From positions 1 through 39,491 of the forward strand of contig JASJAN010000051.1 in NCBI GenBank assembly GCA_030066985.1: a DNA stretch of 39,491 nucleotides, in the 5' to 3' direction. The notes beneath the pieces were generated by a model, which was not told where the DNA came from, searched no databases, and saw only the letters and a list, made by a program, of their open reading frames with translations. Positions 32,588-39,491 of the stretch are shown piece after piece (position 1 is the stretch's first letter; the number at the start of each line of letters is the position of its first letter). The stretch comes from Desulfobacterales bacterium (lineage in GTDB: Bacteria > Desulfobacterota > Desulfobacteria > Desulfobacterales > JAHEIW01). The translations under genes were made by a program, and so were the position numbers.

Positions 32588-33415
32588 ATGTCGCTTAACC
32601 CCATGATCAGCATACAGCTTACCGATCGAGACCTGGATTTTTTAATCGAGGCGGCAGCTTCAGGTGTCGGGGATAAGGCAAATTTAAAACAAATTCTCTG
32701 CAATGATGCAGATTTTCGCAATTCATTTGTCAGCGATGAGAAGGTTTTTAACAATTTGATCGCAGATGATGAAATTTTTTTGAAAATATCACCAGCTCTC
32801 TTTTTTGAAATCCTTTTGCACAATGCCGCCCGGACGCTTTCAAAAGCCAGTTATACGCTGGAGAAGACCCGCAACATGAACATCCCGGTCTTTGACACCC
32901 AGGATCTGGTTGAGCTGTTAAAAAATCAATCCATTGTTACCTACCTGGCAAATATGCTTTCGACCTTTACCCGGATTGAAAGCTTTGTGATAACATTTCG
33001 GGTGCGCACAGGCTTGTGGCGGAAAATACGATTCAATGACATGGACATCACCAGCTTGATTCATTTCAGCGAAGCGGTTAATGATGAATTTCGTCTCAGT
33101 TTGTATAAGCGCGTTGCAGACGTATGCCTGTTTATTCTCGGAATATTTCCGGAATATGCCGAGCGCAGTTATCGCTATCCGCTTTCGGGCGAAATCCGGC
33201 CCCAGATTGCAGCAAACGCCAAAATTAGCCCGGAGGAATACGAGCAGAAGGGCCAACAGTTTTATAGATTGGCAGCCGAGCATCAGGTTGCGGTTGAAAT
33301 GGATTTATCGGATGTGTTCTGGGCATTGCATGAAAATTTTCAGAAAGCCAAAAAACCCCTGAATTTCATAGCGGATTATTATCTGACAACCAGGCGACAT
33401 CATTTATTTGGTTGA
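32588..33415 (+). CDS. Conserved hypothetical protein, mostly helical
   Basis: 275 residues; GAGGAG (32573-32578) supports ATG 32588. No signal peptide, membrane segment or metal motif. Helical, with IQLTDRDLDFLIEAAASGVG at the N-terminus, LVELLKNQSIVTYLANMLST in the middle, and KRVADVCLFILGIFPEYAER plus FIADYYLTTRRHHLFG at the end. I have a weak impression of a conserved uncharacterised family in deltaproteobacteria, without a name. A 64-residue gene follows 120 bases later. Confidence 0.7.
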   Translation: MSLNPMISIQLTDRDLDFLIEAAASGVGDKANLKQILCNDADFRNSFVSDEKVFNNLIADDEIFLKISPALFFEILLHNAARTLSKASYTLEKTRNMNIPVFDTQDLVELLKNQSIVTYLANMLSTFTRIESFVITFRVRTGLWRKIRFNDMDITSLIHFSEAVNDEFRLSLYKRVADVCLFILGIFPEYAERSYRYPLSGEIRPQIAANAKISPEEYEQKGQQFYRLAAEHQVAVEMDLSDVFWALHENFQKAKKPLNFIADYYLTTRRHHLFG

Positions 33416-33535
33416 TAGTTGTGTTTGGTGTTTAGTATTTGGTATTTGGTGCTGTGCTTTGGGAAATTTCAGGATTTTTTACTAAACACAAAAGAGGTTT
33501 CATTTTTGAAACATTTTTCAAAGGAAGGTGACATT

Positions 33536-33730
33536 ATGAGTAAAGTTAAAACCTTTGCTAGCCCGTTAAAGATATTTCATGCCCGAAAGGAGCTCGAAGA
33601 CCTTGACGCTATGGTCAATAAATTCATCGAAGAAAAGGGCGTGCAGAAAGTTGTTTCCGTCAGCGATGCACCCACCACTGATGATACCGGCGCCACCATA
33701 GGTCTGATCCGCGTCCTGGCTTATGAATGA
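33536..33730 (+). CDS. Small conserved hypothetical protein
   Basis: 64 residues from ATG 33536, chosen because AAGGAAGG (33521-33528) lies 7 bases upstream. The in-frame extension to 33419 is TTTGGT-type repeat DNA giving an unlikely aromatic peptide. The sequence MSKVKTFASPLKIFHARKEL then DAMVNKFIEEKGVQKVVSV suggests one helix and a strand pair ending GLIRVLAYE. No family recognised. Confidence 0.6.
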   Translation: MSKVKTFASPLKIFHARKELEDLDAMVNKFIEEKGVQKVVSVSDAPTTDDTGATIGLIRVLAYE

Positions 33731-33800
33731 ATGCTGATTTAAATCGTTTTAGCACTAATAAAACAAGCAGCCATTGCCAAAGTAGCCGATTATCCATACA

Positions 33801-33919
33801 GGTTGTCCCGTTGAGTCCGCCTTAGGCGGATTGAGCCCGTTAAAAAAGGAAAATGTCTGTTTTTAATTTCTTTTACCGGCAAACGGGCGAACGGGTAACG
33901 GGCTCAACCTGATTGAGAC
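33801..33919. repeat. CCGCCTNAGGCGG element, copy R4
   Basis: CCCGTTGAG, TCCGCCTTAGGCGGA (33816-33830), TTGAGCCCGTT, the shared 13-mer AAGGAAAATGTCT (33846-33858), an AT-rich middle and AACGGGCGAACGGG then AACGGGCTCAACC. The GAGCCCGTT/AACGGGCTC ends are inverted repeats. It lies five bases from the 3' end of the minus-strand lipoprotein gene. Confidence 0.75.
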
Positions 33920-33924
33920 GGGTT

Positions 33925-34512
33925 CTAATTGGGTTTAGGGCTTCTATGTTTCTGAAATGTCTTCTTAAACTCCTCGCGCAAATTATCACGCCAGCGCTTA
34001 AATAGCGGTTTAATGGCTTCATAAAACGGGCTTTGCTTGGAAACGGTGACCTCCTCTGCCACCAGCACCGTGAAACTGGCGTGCTGGTCCTCAGAATGCC
34101 CTCCCTCTAGCCGCTCCAATTCAACGACCAAGTCGTTCTGGTCGTGCGTGCTGTTATGCGTACCGACAGCTGGTTTTGACCCTTTTGAAAAACTGCTGCG
34201 GCTGCTCCAGCAGATATAGCCCTCCTTGTATATGCCCATGACATAGTTTTTATCTGGATGCCGGGCCAGTTTAAAATGGCCGTCATCATTGGAGAGATCT
34301 TGATTGACCTCAATCGTGCGGGATGCAGCGGCACCATTGCTGTGGTGATCTTCGTACCAGCGAATGGCCACAGCCGCACCTTCTATTGGATACTGGGTTT
34401 CAGCATCCACCACGCGGCCGTTGATCATACATTTTGGCGCGCAGGCCGCCATGAAAAGGCTTAAAAAGATAAACGTCGACAACACTGTGGTTCGAATCGA
34501 AGTGGCCTTCAT
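33925..34512 (-). CDS. Lipoprotein with carboxypeptidase-regulatory-like domain
   Basis: 195 residues. Signal peptide with lipobox MAAC at about residues 21-24. The mature part begins INGRVVDAETQYPIEGAAVA, the CarboxypepD_reg-like/peptidase-associated beta-sandwich opening, followed by DDGHFKLARHPDKNYVMGIY. A basic C-terminal helix (FKRWRDNLREEFKKTFQKHR) is unusual. Likely outer-membrane anchored. GGGG precedes ATG 34512. Function unknown. It diverges from the CpxP-like locus. Confidence 0.75.
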   Translation of the reverse strand: MKATSIRTTVLSTFIFLSLFMAACAPKCMINGRVVDAETQYPIEGAAVAIRWYEDHHSNGAAASRTIEVNQDLSNDDGHFKLARHPDKNYVMGIYKEGYICWSSRSSFSKGSKPAVGTHNSTHDQNDLVVELERLEGGHSEDQHASFTVLVAEEVTVSKQSPFYEAIKPLFKRWRDNLREEFKKTFQKHRSPKPN

Positions 34513-34898
34513 AATTCCCCCCCAAAGCCTTAGGAATGTAAAGCCGGTTCGGTTCAGCCCTATCCGGAAGCGGACAGGGCTGACTGAATCTTATTGTTTG
34601 TGATCTCCCCAAAAGTCTTTGTAATTCGAGGTACTTACCACAATTTAAATTAAGAGCCCGACAAAAAAGATGCACGCACACCCGAGAAGTCTCCTGCTTT
34701 CTTATCGGCACTAAGCGGTAAAAGTTTAGACATTTTTCATTATGATCAACTGTGAGCGGATTTTGCGGCGTTACAATCTGTTACAAACTGTTACATCGCA
34801 GAAAAGCATTCTGTTTGTATTCGAATTATATTTCAACCATCGATAATGTCTTTGTTTTTAAAAACTGATGCAGGTTGTTTTACAACAAAGGAGGAATC
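34513..34898. other. Divergent regulatory gap before the CpxP-like gene
   Basis: 386 bases without a gene. The part near 34770 holds three phased GTTACA repeats, and TATATT at 34827-34832 is a possible -10. The part near the lipoprotein gene (34513-34740) shows nothing recognised. Confidence 0.5.
34770..34795 (+). promoter_or_regulatory. Three GTTACA repeats at 10-bp phasing, candidate response-regulator operator
   Basis: GTTACA occurs at 34770, 34780 and 34790, one helical turn apart. OmpR/CpxR-family regulators bind direct hexamer-like repeats with about 10-bp spacing (CpxR: GTAAA-N5-GTAAA). The site lies 104 bases before the start of the CpxP-like gene, whose locus encodes an OmpR-family regulator. 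Confidence 0.6.
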
Positions 34899-35339
34899 AT
34901 GGTAAAAAAAGGTTTAACAATCACCCTTATCTGTGTTTTTATTTTAGGCGTACTGGTGTTCAATGGTTGCCGCTCGCATTCCCCAGACCATAAAGCGGAA
35001 TTCATGGTGGATTACATTTCCGAGACCCTCGACCTGAACGACAGCCAGAGAGAGCACCTTGATGGGATCAAAGAAGAGTTTCTGGCCAAAGCCAAAGAGA
35101 TGCATGCCAAGAAAAAAGCCATGCATGCCGAATTCAAGACCGAGTTGCTCAAAGAAGAAATTGATCAGCAACGAATGAAAGATCTCATGGCACAGAAGCG
35201 GGAACAGATGGCCGAAATAATGGATCTGGCGGTGGAGCGTTTGGCCGAGTTCCATAAAACCCTGTCAGCGGAGCAAAAGGAAAAATTGGTGGCGAAGTTG
35301 GAATGGTTTCATGAGAAACACAATCAAAAATGGCAATAA
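34899..35339 (+). CDS. CpxP/Spy-like (LTXXQ) periplasmic lipoprotein
   Basis: 146 residues from ATG 34899 (AAAGGAGG upstream). Signal peptide with a lipobox-like VFNGC at about 24. The mature protein is wholly helical, with LDLNDSQREHL and KTLSAEQKEKL, the paired LTXXQ-type motifs of the CpxP/Spy family, and a Lys/Met/His-rich middle (AKEMHAKKKAMHAEF). Family members are spheroplast chaperones or metal-responsive inhibitors of the Cpx kinase. The response regulator and kinase genes follow, so a CpxPRA-like feedback circuit is inferred. The His/Met content also hints at metal sensing. Confidence 0.82.
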   Translation: MVKKGLTITLICVFILGVLVFNGCRSHSPDHKAEFMVDYISETLDLNDSQREHLDGIKEEFLAKAKEMHAKKKAMHAEFKTELLKEEIDQQRMKDLMAQKREQMAEIMDLAVERLAEFHKTLSAEQKEKLVAKLEWFHEKHNQKWQ

Positions 35340-35482
35340 AAGCCATCTCAAAAATGCATCTAACACCCAAGGGCTTTGTTCCAAACCGATTCAAAATGCT
35401 CGAATACTAGCGTGTATGCTCCACTTTTGAATCGGTTTGCGCCTCGCCCTTGGGCGTTACCTACTATTTTTGAGACGGCTTT
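35339..35482. repeat. 144-bp nested palindromic element, copy C
   Basis: Outer arms AAAGCCATCTCAAAAAT/ATTTTTGAGACGGCTTT (35339-35355, 35466-35482; 16 of 17), middle arms AACACCCAAGGGC/GCCCTTGGGCGTT (35362-35374, 35446-35458; 12 of 13) and inner arms AAACCGATTCAAAA/TTTTGAATCGGTTT (35383-35396, 35425-35438; exact 14). The centre reads ATACTAGCGTGTAT. It starts in the TAA of the CpxP-like gene and separates it from the regulator gene. Confidence 0.87.
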
Positions 35483-35530
35483 AAATCATTATCACTAAAT
35501 ACAGAATTAAAATTTCTATTTGGGCGAACC

Positions 35531-36220
35531 ATGAACCCGACGATTCTGATCATTGATGACGATGCCAAGCTCAACAAGCTGCTCAAAGACTTTTTAACGG
35601 ATTTTGGGTATGCGGTCATCACAGCAACCCATCCGGCCAGAGGTATAAAAAAGCTCAAGCAGGCATCCCCCGATCTCGTGATCCTGGATATCATGCTGCC
35701 GGAAATGGATGGGTTTGAGGTTTGCAGATTGATTCGCCAGACCAGCAGTATTCCCATCATCATGTTGACCGCCAGAGGCGAGGTCACCGATAAAGTGGTC
35801 GGGCTGGAGCTGGGCGCTGATGATTATCTGGCGAAACCCTTTGAACCCCGCGAACTGGTGGCCCGAATTCAGTCTGTGTTACGGCGCACCCAGCCGTTCG
35901 GAGATAATCAAGTGCTCACCTTTGATCGGTTGACCATTGATCTGGATAAACGCATTGCCTCGCTGGATGGCAACCCCGTTGACCTGACAACCAACGAATT
36001 TACGGCCCTGGCACTGCTGGCCAGAAACGCCGGCAAAGTATTGAATCGGGACCAAATTCTGCAGGAGCTGCGTGGTATGGATTGTGATGCCTTTAATCGC
36101 TCGGTTGATATTGCTGTCAGTCGCCTGCGTCAAAAGCTAAATGATAATCCAAAATCGCCCGAATTTATCAAAACGATTTGGGGCAGTGGATATGTATTTA
36201 TAGGAAAAAATGCGGATTAA
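35531..36220 (+). CDS. OmpR-family response regulator (CpxR-like)
   Basis: 229 residues. Receiver domain with acidic pocket (IIDDDAK), phospho-acceptor Asp53 (VILDIMLPEMDG), Thr80 and Lys102 (YLAKPFEP), then a winged-helix Trans_reg_C domain (LTTNEFTALALLARNAGKVL, SVDIAVSRLRQKL, TIWGSGYVF). It overlaps the sensor kinase gene by 11 bases, so the two are translationally coupled. It probably controls the CpxP-like gene through the GTTACA repeats at 34770. Confidence 0.94.
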   Translation: MNPTILIIDDDAKLNKLLKDFLTDFGYAVITATHPARGIKKLKQASPDLVILDIMLPEMDGFEVCRLIRQTSSIPIIMLTARGEVTDKVVGLELGADDYLAKPFEPRELVARIQSVLRRTQPFGDNQVLTFDRLTIDLDKRIASLDGNPVDLTTNEFTALALLARNAGKVLNRDQILQELRGMDCDAFNRSVDIAVSRLRQKLNDNPKSPEFIKTIWGSGYVFIGKNAD

Positions 36221-37526
36221 TTTTTTTAATAGAATCATACGCTCGGTGTTCACCAAGCTCTTGGTGGTGATCATCTTAGCCGGTATTTGCATCAATTTGG
36301 TGGTGGTTGGGTTTTTCGTTCACCTTCGTGATGCTTTCGTCGGCCCGTTTCATAAAAATGTGGTTCAATACCTCAATTATCTGATTGCCGATATGGGCAC
36401 CCCGCCTACCTTGGACCACGCGCGCGAAATCGCCCGACAGTCCTATTTGGAAATTCGTTACGAAAGCCCGGATCTCAGTTGGACCACTTCCGATGCCCTG
36501 CCAGCAGATATCAAAGGCCGGTTTCGCAGCTGGCACCAAAATCCCGATATCCGCTTTGGCAAATATCGGGGCCGACATATCATTGAGGTCAATACAGAGG
36601 CGGGCCGCTTTATTTTCGGTGCATCGCGTCATCTGCCGGTCGAACGGGAACGACGCCGGCTGTTTATTATTGTGCTGGTCCTTTTAACGGCAATTCTGAC
36701 TGTTGCCTTTTTTATCATTCGCCATATTTTAAGACCGGTAAAATGGCTGAACACCGGGGTGCAGGAAGTCAGTCGCGGGAATTTAAAACACCGGGTGCCG
36801 CTGAAAAAGTCCGATGAGTTACGGGATCTGGCAGAAGCTTTCAATAACATGACCGATCGTATTCGGGATATGCTGCACTCCAAAGAGCAGCTGCTTTTAG
36901 ATGTCAGCCATGAACTGCGAACCCCGCTGACGCGCATGAAAGTGGCGCTTGAATTTTTAGCTGACAGCCAGGCCAAACAAAGTCTTCAAGGTGACATCGA
37001 AGAAATGGAGAAAATGGTCAGCGAAATTCTGGAAACCGCCCGCCGGCAGCATAAATATGAAAATTTAAAAAAAAAGCCCACTAACCTGACCGATTTGATA
37101 AAGCAAACAACGTCTGCTTTTGAGAACCAGCCGCCGGGTGTTAAAATTGTGGATTTTCCTTCTGAAATTGAGGTCGAGATAGACCCCGAACAGATCAAAG
37201 CCGTATTTGAAAATGTACTGAATAATGCCATTAAATATAGCGAAGCGGACAGCAAGCCTGTTGAGGTGACCTGTGAGTTGCAGGCTTCATATGCCGTCAT
37301 CCGGATCAGGGATTATGGCATTGGAATTCCGCCAGAAGACCTGGCCCATATTTTCGAGCCGTTTTATCGGGTGGATAAATCCCGCGCCAAAGACACCGGG
37401 GGGTATGGTTTGGGGTTAAGTCTATGCAAGACCATTATGGAAGCCCATGACGGTAAAATTGAGGTGCAGAGTACGCAACATGAAGGCACGACCGTATCTT
37501 TGCATTTACCTTTACTTCAAAGTTAG
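36210..37526 (+). CDS. Membrane sensor histidine kinase (CpxA-like)
   Basis: 438 residues. TM1 about 13-38, a periplasmic domain of about 110 residues, TM2 about 151-172, HAMP (about 173-225), HisKA with His234 in DVSHELRTPLTRMK, and HATPase_c with NVLNNAIKY (N box), IRDYGIGIPP (G1) and GGYGLGLSLCK (G2). It phosphorylates the regulator whose gene it overlaps. The size and domain order match CpxA. The signal is inferred to be envelope stress, from the CpxP-like neighbour. Confidence 0.94.
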   Translation: MRINFFNRIIRSVFTKLLVVIILAGICINLVVVGFFVHLRDAFVGPFHKNVVQYLNYLIADMGTPPTLDHAREIARQSYLEIRYESPDLSWTTSDALPADIKGRFRSWHQNPDIRFGKYRGRHIIEVNTEAGRFIFGASRHLPVERERRRLFIIVLVLLTAILTVAFFIIRHILRPVKWLNTGVQEVSRGNLKHRVPLKKSDELRDLAEAFNNMTDRIRDMLHSKEQLLLDVSHELRTPLTRMKVALEFLADSQAKQSLQGDIEEMEKMVSEILETARRQHKYENLKKKPTNLTDLIKQTTSAFENQPPGVKIVDFPSEIEVEIDPEQIKAVFENVLNNAIKYSEADSKPVEVTCELQASYAVIRIRDYGIGIPPEDLAHIFEPFYRVDKSRAKDTGGYGLGLSLCKTIMEAHDGKIEVQSTQHEGTTVSLHLPLLQS

Positions 37527-37555
37527 TGTTTTATTAAATCATCAAAGGACTGACA

Positions 37556-38140
37556 ATGACAAAACATCCTGCCAACAAACCTACGGGGGCCGGCAAAAGC
37601 AGCTTTGGGCTGATTGATACGGCAACCTTTTTTCAAGAGCTTGATTTAAAAGAAGACATTACCTTTTTGGATGTCGCCTGCGGCCGGGGTGCCTATACAC
37701 TGGCCGTTGCCGATATTATCGGTAACAACGGTCAGATATATGCGGTTGATTTATGGGAAGAGGGAATTGGTATCTTAAGCGAAGAAGCTGCTTCAAAAGG
37801 GATTCAGAATATTACGACTTTTGTCAGCGATGTTGCACAGCACATACCCATTGAAGATGATTGCGTGGATGCCTGTCTGATGGCAACCGTGTTGCATGAT
37901 CTGGTGGCAGATAAAATCGATCAGCAGACGCTCAAAGAAATAGTCAGAGTGATGAAACCAGGAGGTACGCTGGTCATTGTTGAGTTTTTTAAAAAACAAG
38001 GACCACCGGGGCCCCCGAAACCGGTGCGGCTGTCGCCGGAAGAAGTGGATCAAATGCTAACGGTCCATGGCTTTCAGCAAAAACGCTATACAGAAATTGG
38101 GCCAGATAACTATTTACAGATTTTTTTAAAAAGAGAATAA
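37556..38140 (+). CDS. Class I SAM-dependent methyltransferase (UbiE/Methyltransf_11-like)
   Basis: 194 residues. Motif I is FLDVACGRGAYTLAVAD, motif II IYAVDLWEEGI, and post motifs are DDCVDACLMATVLHD and EIVRVMKPGGTLVIVEF. This is the small Methyltransf_11 type often attached to stress or metal loci. AAAGGA precedes the ATG. It starts 29 bases after the kinase stop and may be part of the same operon. The substrate is unknown. Confidence 0.88.
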   Translation: MTKHPANKPTGAGKSSFGLIDTATFFQELDLKEDITFLDVACGRGAYTLAVADIIGNNGQIYAVDLWEEGIGILSEEAASKGIQNITTFVSDVAQHIPIEDDCVDACLMATVLHDLVADKIDQQTLKEIVRVMKPGGTLVIVEFFKKQGPPGPPKPVRLSPEEVDQMLTVHGFQQKRYTEIGPDNYLQIFLKRE

Positions 38141-38270
38141 GACCTGTTTAATCCCCTCAAATCACTTGCACCCAGCAAAGGTTCAATTTTATATCCCATT
38201 ACGATCAAGTCCCGTTTTACCCAATGATGATCTCATCTTTTACCTGTAAAGTTTTCCCTTTTTTAAGCCG

Positions 38271-38291
38271 ATAAACATTAAGAATGTTTAT
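38271..38291. promoter_or_regulatory. ATAAACATT-aag-AATGTTTAT palindrome
   Basis: A perfect 9-bp inverted repeat with a 3-base centre in the gap between the methyltransferase and the zinc-ribbon gene, about 85 bases before the latter. It could be a dimeric operator or a hairpin. The rest of the 234-base gap shows nothing firm. Confidence 0.35.
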
Positions 38292-38374
38292 GAATATTGG
38301 TCTTGATATGATCCGCAATGAATAGGTCGTTTTTCGGGGAACAATTTGCTGAAAATAGACCTGACAGTTAAGCT

Positions 38375-38908
38375 ATGGCAACTCAAAAAATGACATGTCC
38401 TAAATGTGGCCGCCAACAAACCCCAAATGCTGAATGCATTCAGAGCGGTGTAATTATCGAAAAGTACGGTGCCAAACCCATAAAACGGCGCGAATCAGCT
38501 TTCAGAGTAGATCATCAGACCAAGAGTAGACAAAAAAAACTGAAAGCATTAGGCAAAGTCTTCATTTTCGTTATCATCTCTATTCCGGTAGTTTTTATGG
38601 TCCTTTTCTTCTCTGCGTTTCTGCCACACGAGATTAAAACTGAAGAGCATTTAGACTCTGTCAGTTGGTTGCCGCCCAGTGCCACCGATATTAGTTACAC
38701 CAAAAGAGGCGGTTTCGGATGGATAAAAAATTATACATGTTCCCTTTCTGAAGAGGATTTTTATTGGCTTGCGGCAGAAGAGGGTTGGAAATTGCAACAA
38801 GATGGGAATATGCTGTTCTATGAAAAACGACACCCGAATGGCGGGCATGTATCGGTAATTTATAAAACGGATTCAAAACGCCTGTCGGTTAATAGCAGTC
38901 ATCGATAA
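38375..38908 (+). CDS. Zinc-ribbon membrane protein with degenerate second knuckle
   Basis: 177 residues. The N-terminus MTCPKCGRQQTPNAECIQSG resembles deltaproteobacterial zinc ribbons (CPKCG...ECxxCGIIxxKY), but the last Cys is Ser, so only three ligands remain. A basic linker, one membrane helix (about 63-86) and an exported C-terminal domain (WLPPSATDISYTKRGGFGWI, FYWLAAEEGWKLQQDGNMLF) follow. No ribosome-binding site is evident before the ATG. Function unknown. Confidence 0.65.
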   Translation: MATQKMTCPKCGRQQTPNAECIQSGVIIEKYGAKPIKRRESAFRVDHQTKSRQKKLKALGKVFIFVIISIPVVFMVLFFSAFLPHEIKTEEHLDSVSWLPPSATDISYTKRGGFGWIKNYTCSLSEEDFYWLAAEEGWKLQQDGNMLFYEKRHPNGGHVSVIYKTDSKRLSVNSSHR

Positions 38909-38970
38909 TTAATATTGCAATAACTTTCTGAAGAGACACTGTAGCCAGTGTTCTTGGAAATCATGCTGTT

Positions 38971-39014
38971 ATAATAGAAACTATTATCTATTGGTAGTCC
39001 CTGATCACAGGGAC
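38971..39014 (+). promoter_or_regulatory. Two tandem hairpins before the last gene
   Basis: ATAATAGaaaCTATTAT (38971-38987) and GTCCCTGatcaCAGGGAC (38997-39014) are perfect 7-bp inverted repeats, 22 bases before ATG 39036. TATAAT (38970-38975) overlaps the first. They may be operator or leader structures. Confidence 0.4.
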
Positions 39015-39035
39015 CATCATTGAACAAAAGCGTTT

Positions 39036-39491
39036 ATGACACCTTCTAATTTAATCAAATACCAAATTCTTGCTTCGATAGTACTACTCATCTTCATTCC
39101 GTCGAATGCGCTGGCATTGGCCGGCATTGGCGAACATGATACGACCTTTCATTACAATAAATACACGCAGGTTCGTTGGGAACATCCTGGTCAATTTTGC
39201 ATTCGGGACGGTGACAGATCAGATTTACATTGCCTTAAATTCGTAAGGGAGAGTTACGAAGATTTTAAAGGACTGGAATCATCCCTGGAAGAAATTAATG
39301 TGCCTATAGATGAATCATCACCCTTTATCATTGCCAGGAGATCGAGCGACAGCAAATGGCTAATTTACGATCTTGAAATTGAACAGCATTTGGTCAGGGG
39401 TGTATCGTATAACGAAGCGCTGACCCTATGGCTATCAATGAATTTATTTGAACCTAATTTTGTTGATACCATCAACCCTGAAAAATTTTTG
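39036..39491 (+). CDS. Secreted hypothetical protein, 3' end cut by window edge
   Basis: ATG 39036 opens a frame that runs 152 codons to the last base without a stop. A signal peptide is clear (MTPSNLIKYQILASIVLLIF, cleavage near ALA). The mature part has cysteines in FCIRDGDRSDLHCLKF, and later SYEDFKGLESSLEEI and LIYDLEIEQHLVRGVSYNEA. No family recognised. It is probably periplasmic. Confidence 0.65.
   Translation, partial: MTPSNLIKYQILASIVLLIFIPSNALALAGIGEHDTTFHYNKYTQVRWEHPGQFCIRDGDRSDLHCLKFVRESYEDFKGLESSLEEINVPIDESSPFIIARRSSDSKWLIYDLEIEQHLVRGVSYNEALTLWLSMNLFEPNFVDTINPEKFL

Noticed and set aside
33419-33535. N-terminal extension of the 64-residue gene
   Set aside because: The stretch is TTTGGT/GTTTAG repeat DNA giving an aromatic-rich peptide; AAGGAAGG supports the start at 33536.
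38336-38351. Sigma-54-like site before the zinc-ribbon gene
   Set aside because: The -24 half lacks T before GG (CGG), and the predicted start leaves almost no leader.

Overview
The window reads as chromosomal DNA of a strictly anaerobic, probably sulfate-reducing Desulfobacterota (Desulfobacteria-like) bacterium. This is inferred from gene content: an ETF-linked demethylating oxidase set, an NfnAB-type transhydrogenase, a short corrinoid-type MetE, the lnt-prfB pair, DUF1786 and MoxR/CoxE proteins, deltaproteobacterial zinc-ribbon proteins, and intergenic DNA full of short structured repeats. I see no transposase, phage gene, CRISPR array, rRNA or tRNA.

Layout. 1-7013 (+): a catabolic block with sarcosine oxidase-like alpha (cut at the left edge) and gamma subunits, a YbaK-type aminoacyl-tRNA deacylase, a SoxB-like FAD oxidoreductase and EtfBA. 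7147-7748 (-): tatA and a double zinc-knuckle protein. 8017-9090 (+): MetE-core methyltransferase. 9392-11595 (+): MoxR ATPase and CoxE-like VWA protein. 11924-12703 (-): tatD. 13033-15381 (+): the two Nfn-type subunits. 15759-16071 (+): a sigma-54-type promoter and a 56-residue Arg-rich protein. 16406-19846 (-): an HD-domain protein, prfB with its programmed frameshift, and lnt. 19878-22260 (+): a membrane protein, an ACT protein and a beta-CASP nuclease. 22510-27472 (+): small accessory genes (AlkD-like, ABM monooxygenase, Big_5, DUF4019, GGCT-like, tautomerase and unknowns). 27519-30658: two gene remnants (a corrinoid-protein tail and a cyclase/TolB-type fragment) around an MFS transporter and a DUF1786 protein. 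31062-34512: a solute-binding protein, lipoproteins and conserved unknowns. 34899-38140 (+): a CpxP/CpxR/CpxA-like envelope-stress locus followed by a methyltransferase. 38375-39491: a zinc-ribbon membrane protein and a secreted protein cut by the right edge.

How the genes work together. The left block is predicted to oxidise an N-methyl amine such as sarcosine, pass electrons to ETF and put the methyl carbon on tetrahydrofolate. NfnAB would balance ferredoxin, NADH and NADPH, and the MetE-like protein would use methyl groups. The right-hand locus is a periplasmic stress circuit whose target site can be read as three 10-bp-phased GTTACA repeats.

The most unusual signal is not a gene. It is a family of 144-145 bp nested palindromes (4956-5100, 15380-15524, 35339-35482, plus a broken copy at 10242-10266). 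Each starts inside the stop codon of the upstream gene. They share length, architecture and a central core, while most stem sequences differ between copies but stay paired. At least three other repeat families are also dispersed here: a roughly 100-bp element carrying CCGCCTNAGGCGG, a GC-rich element with an exact 36-bp core, and a 257-bp element with terminal inverted repeats.
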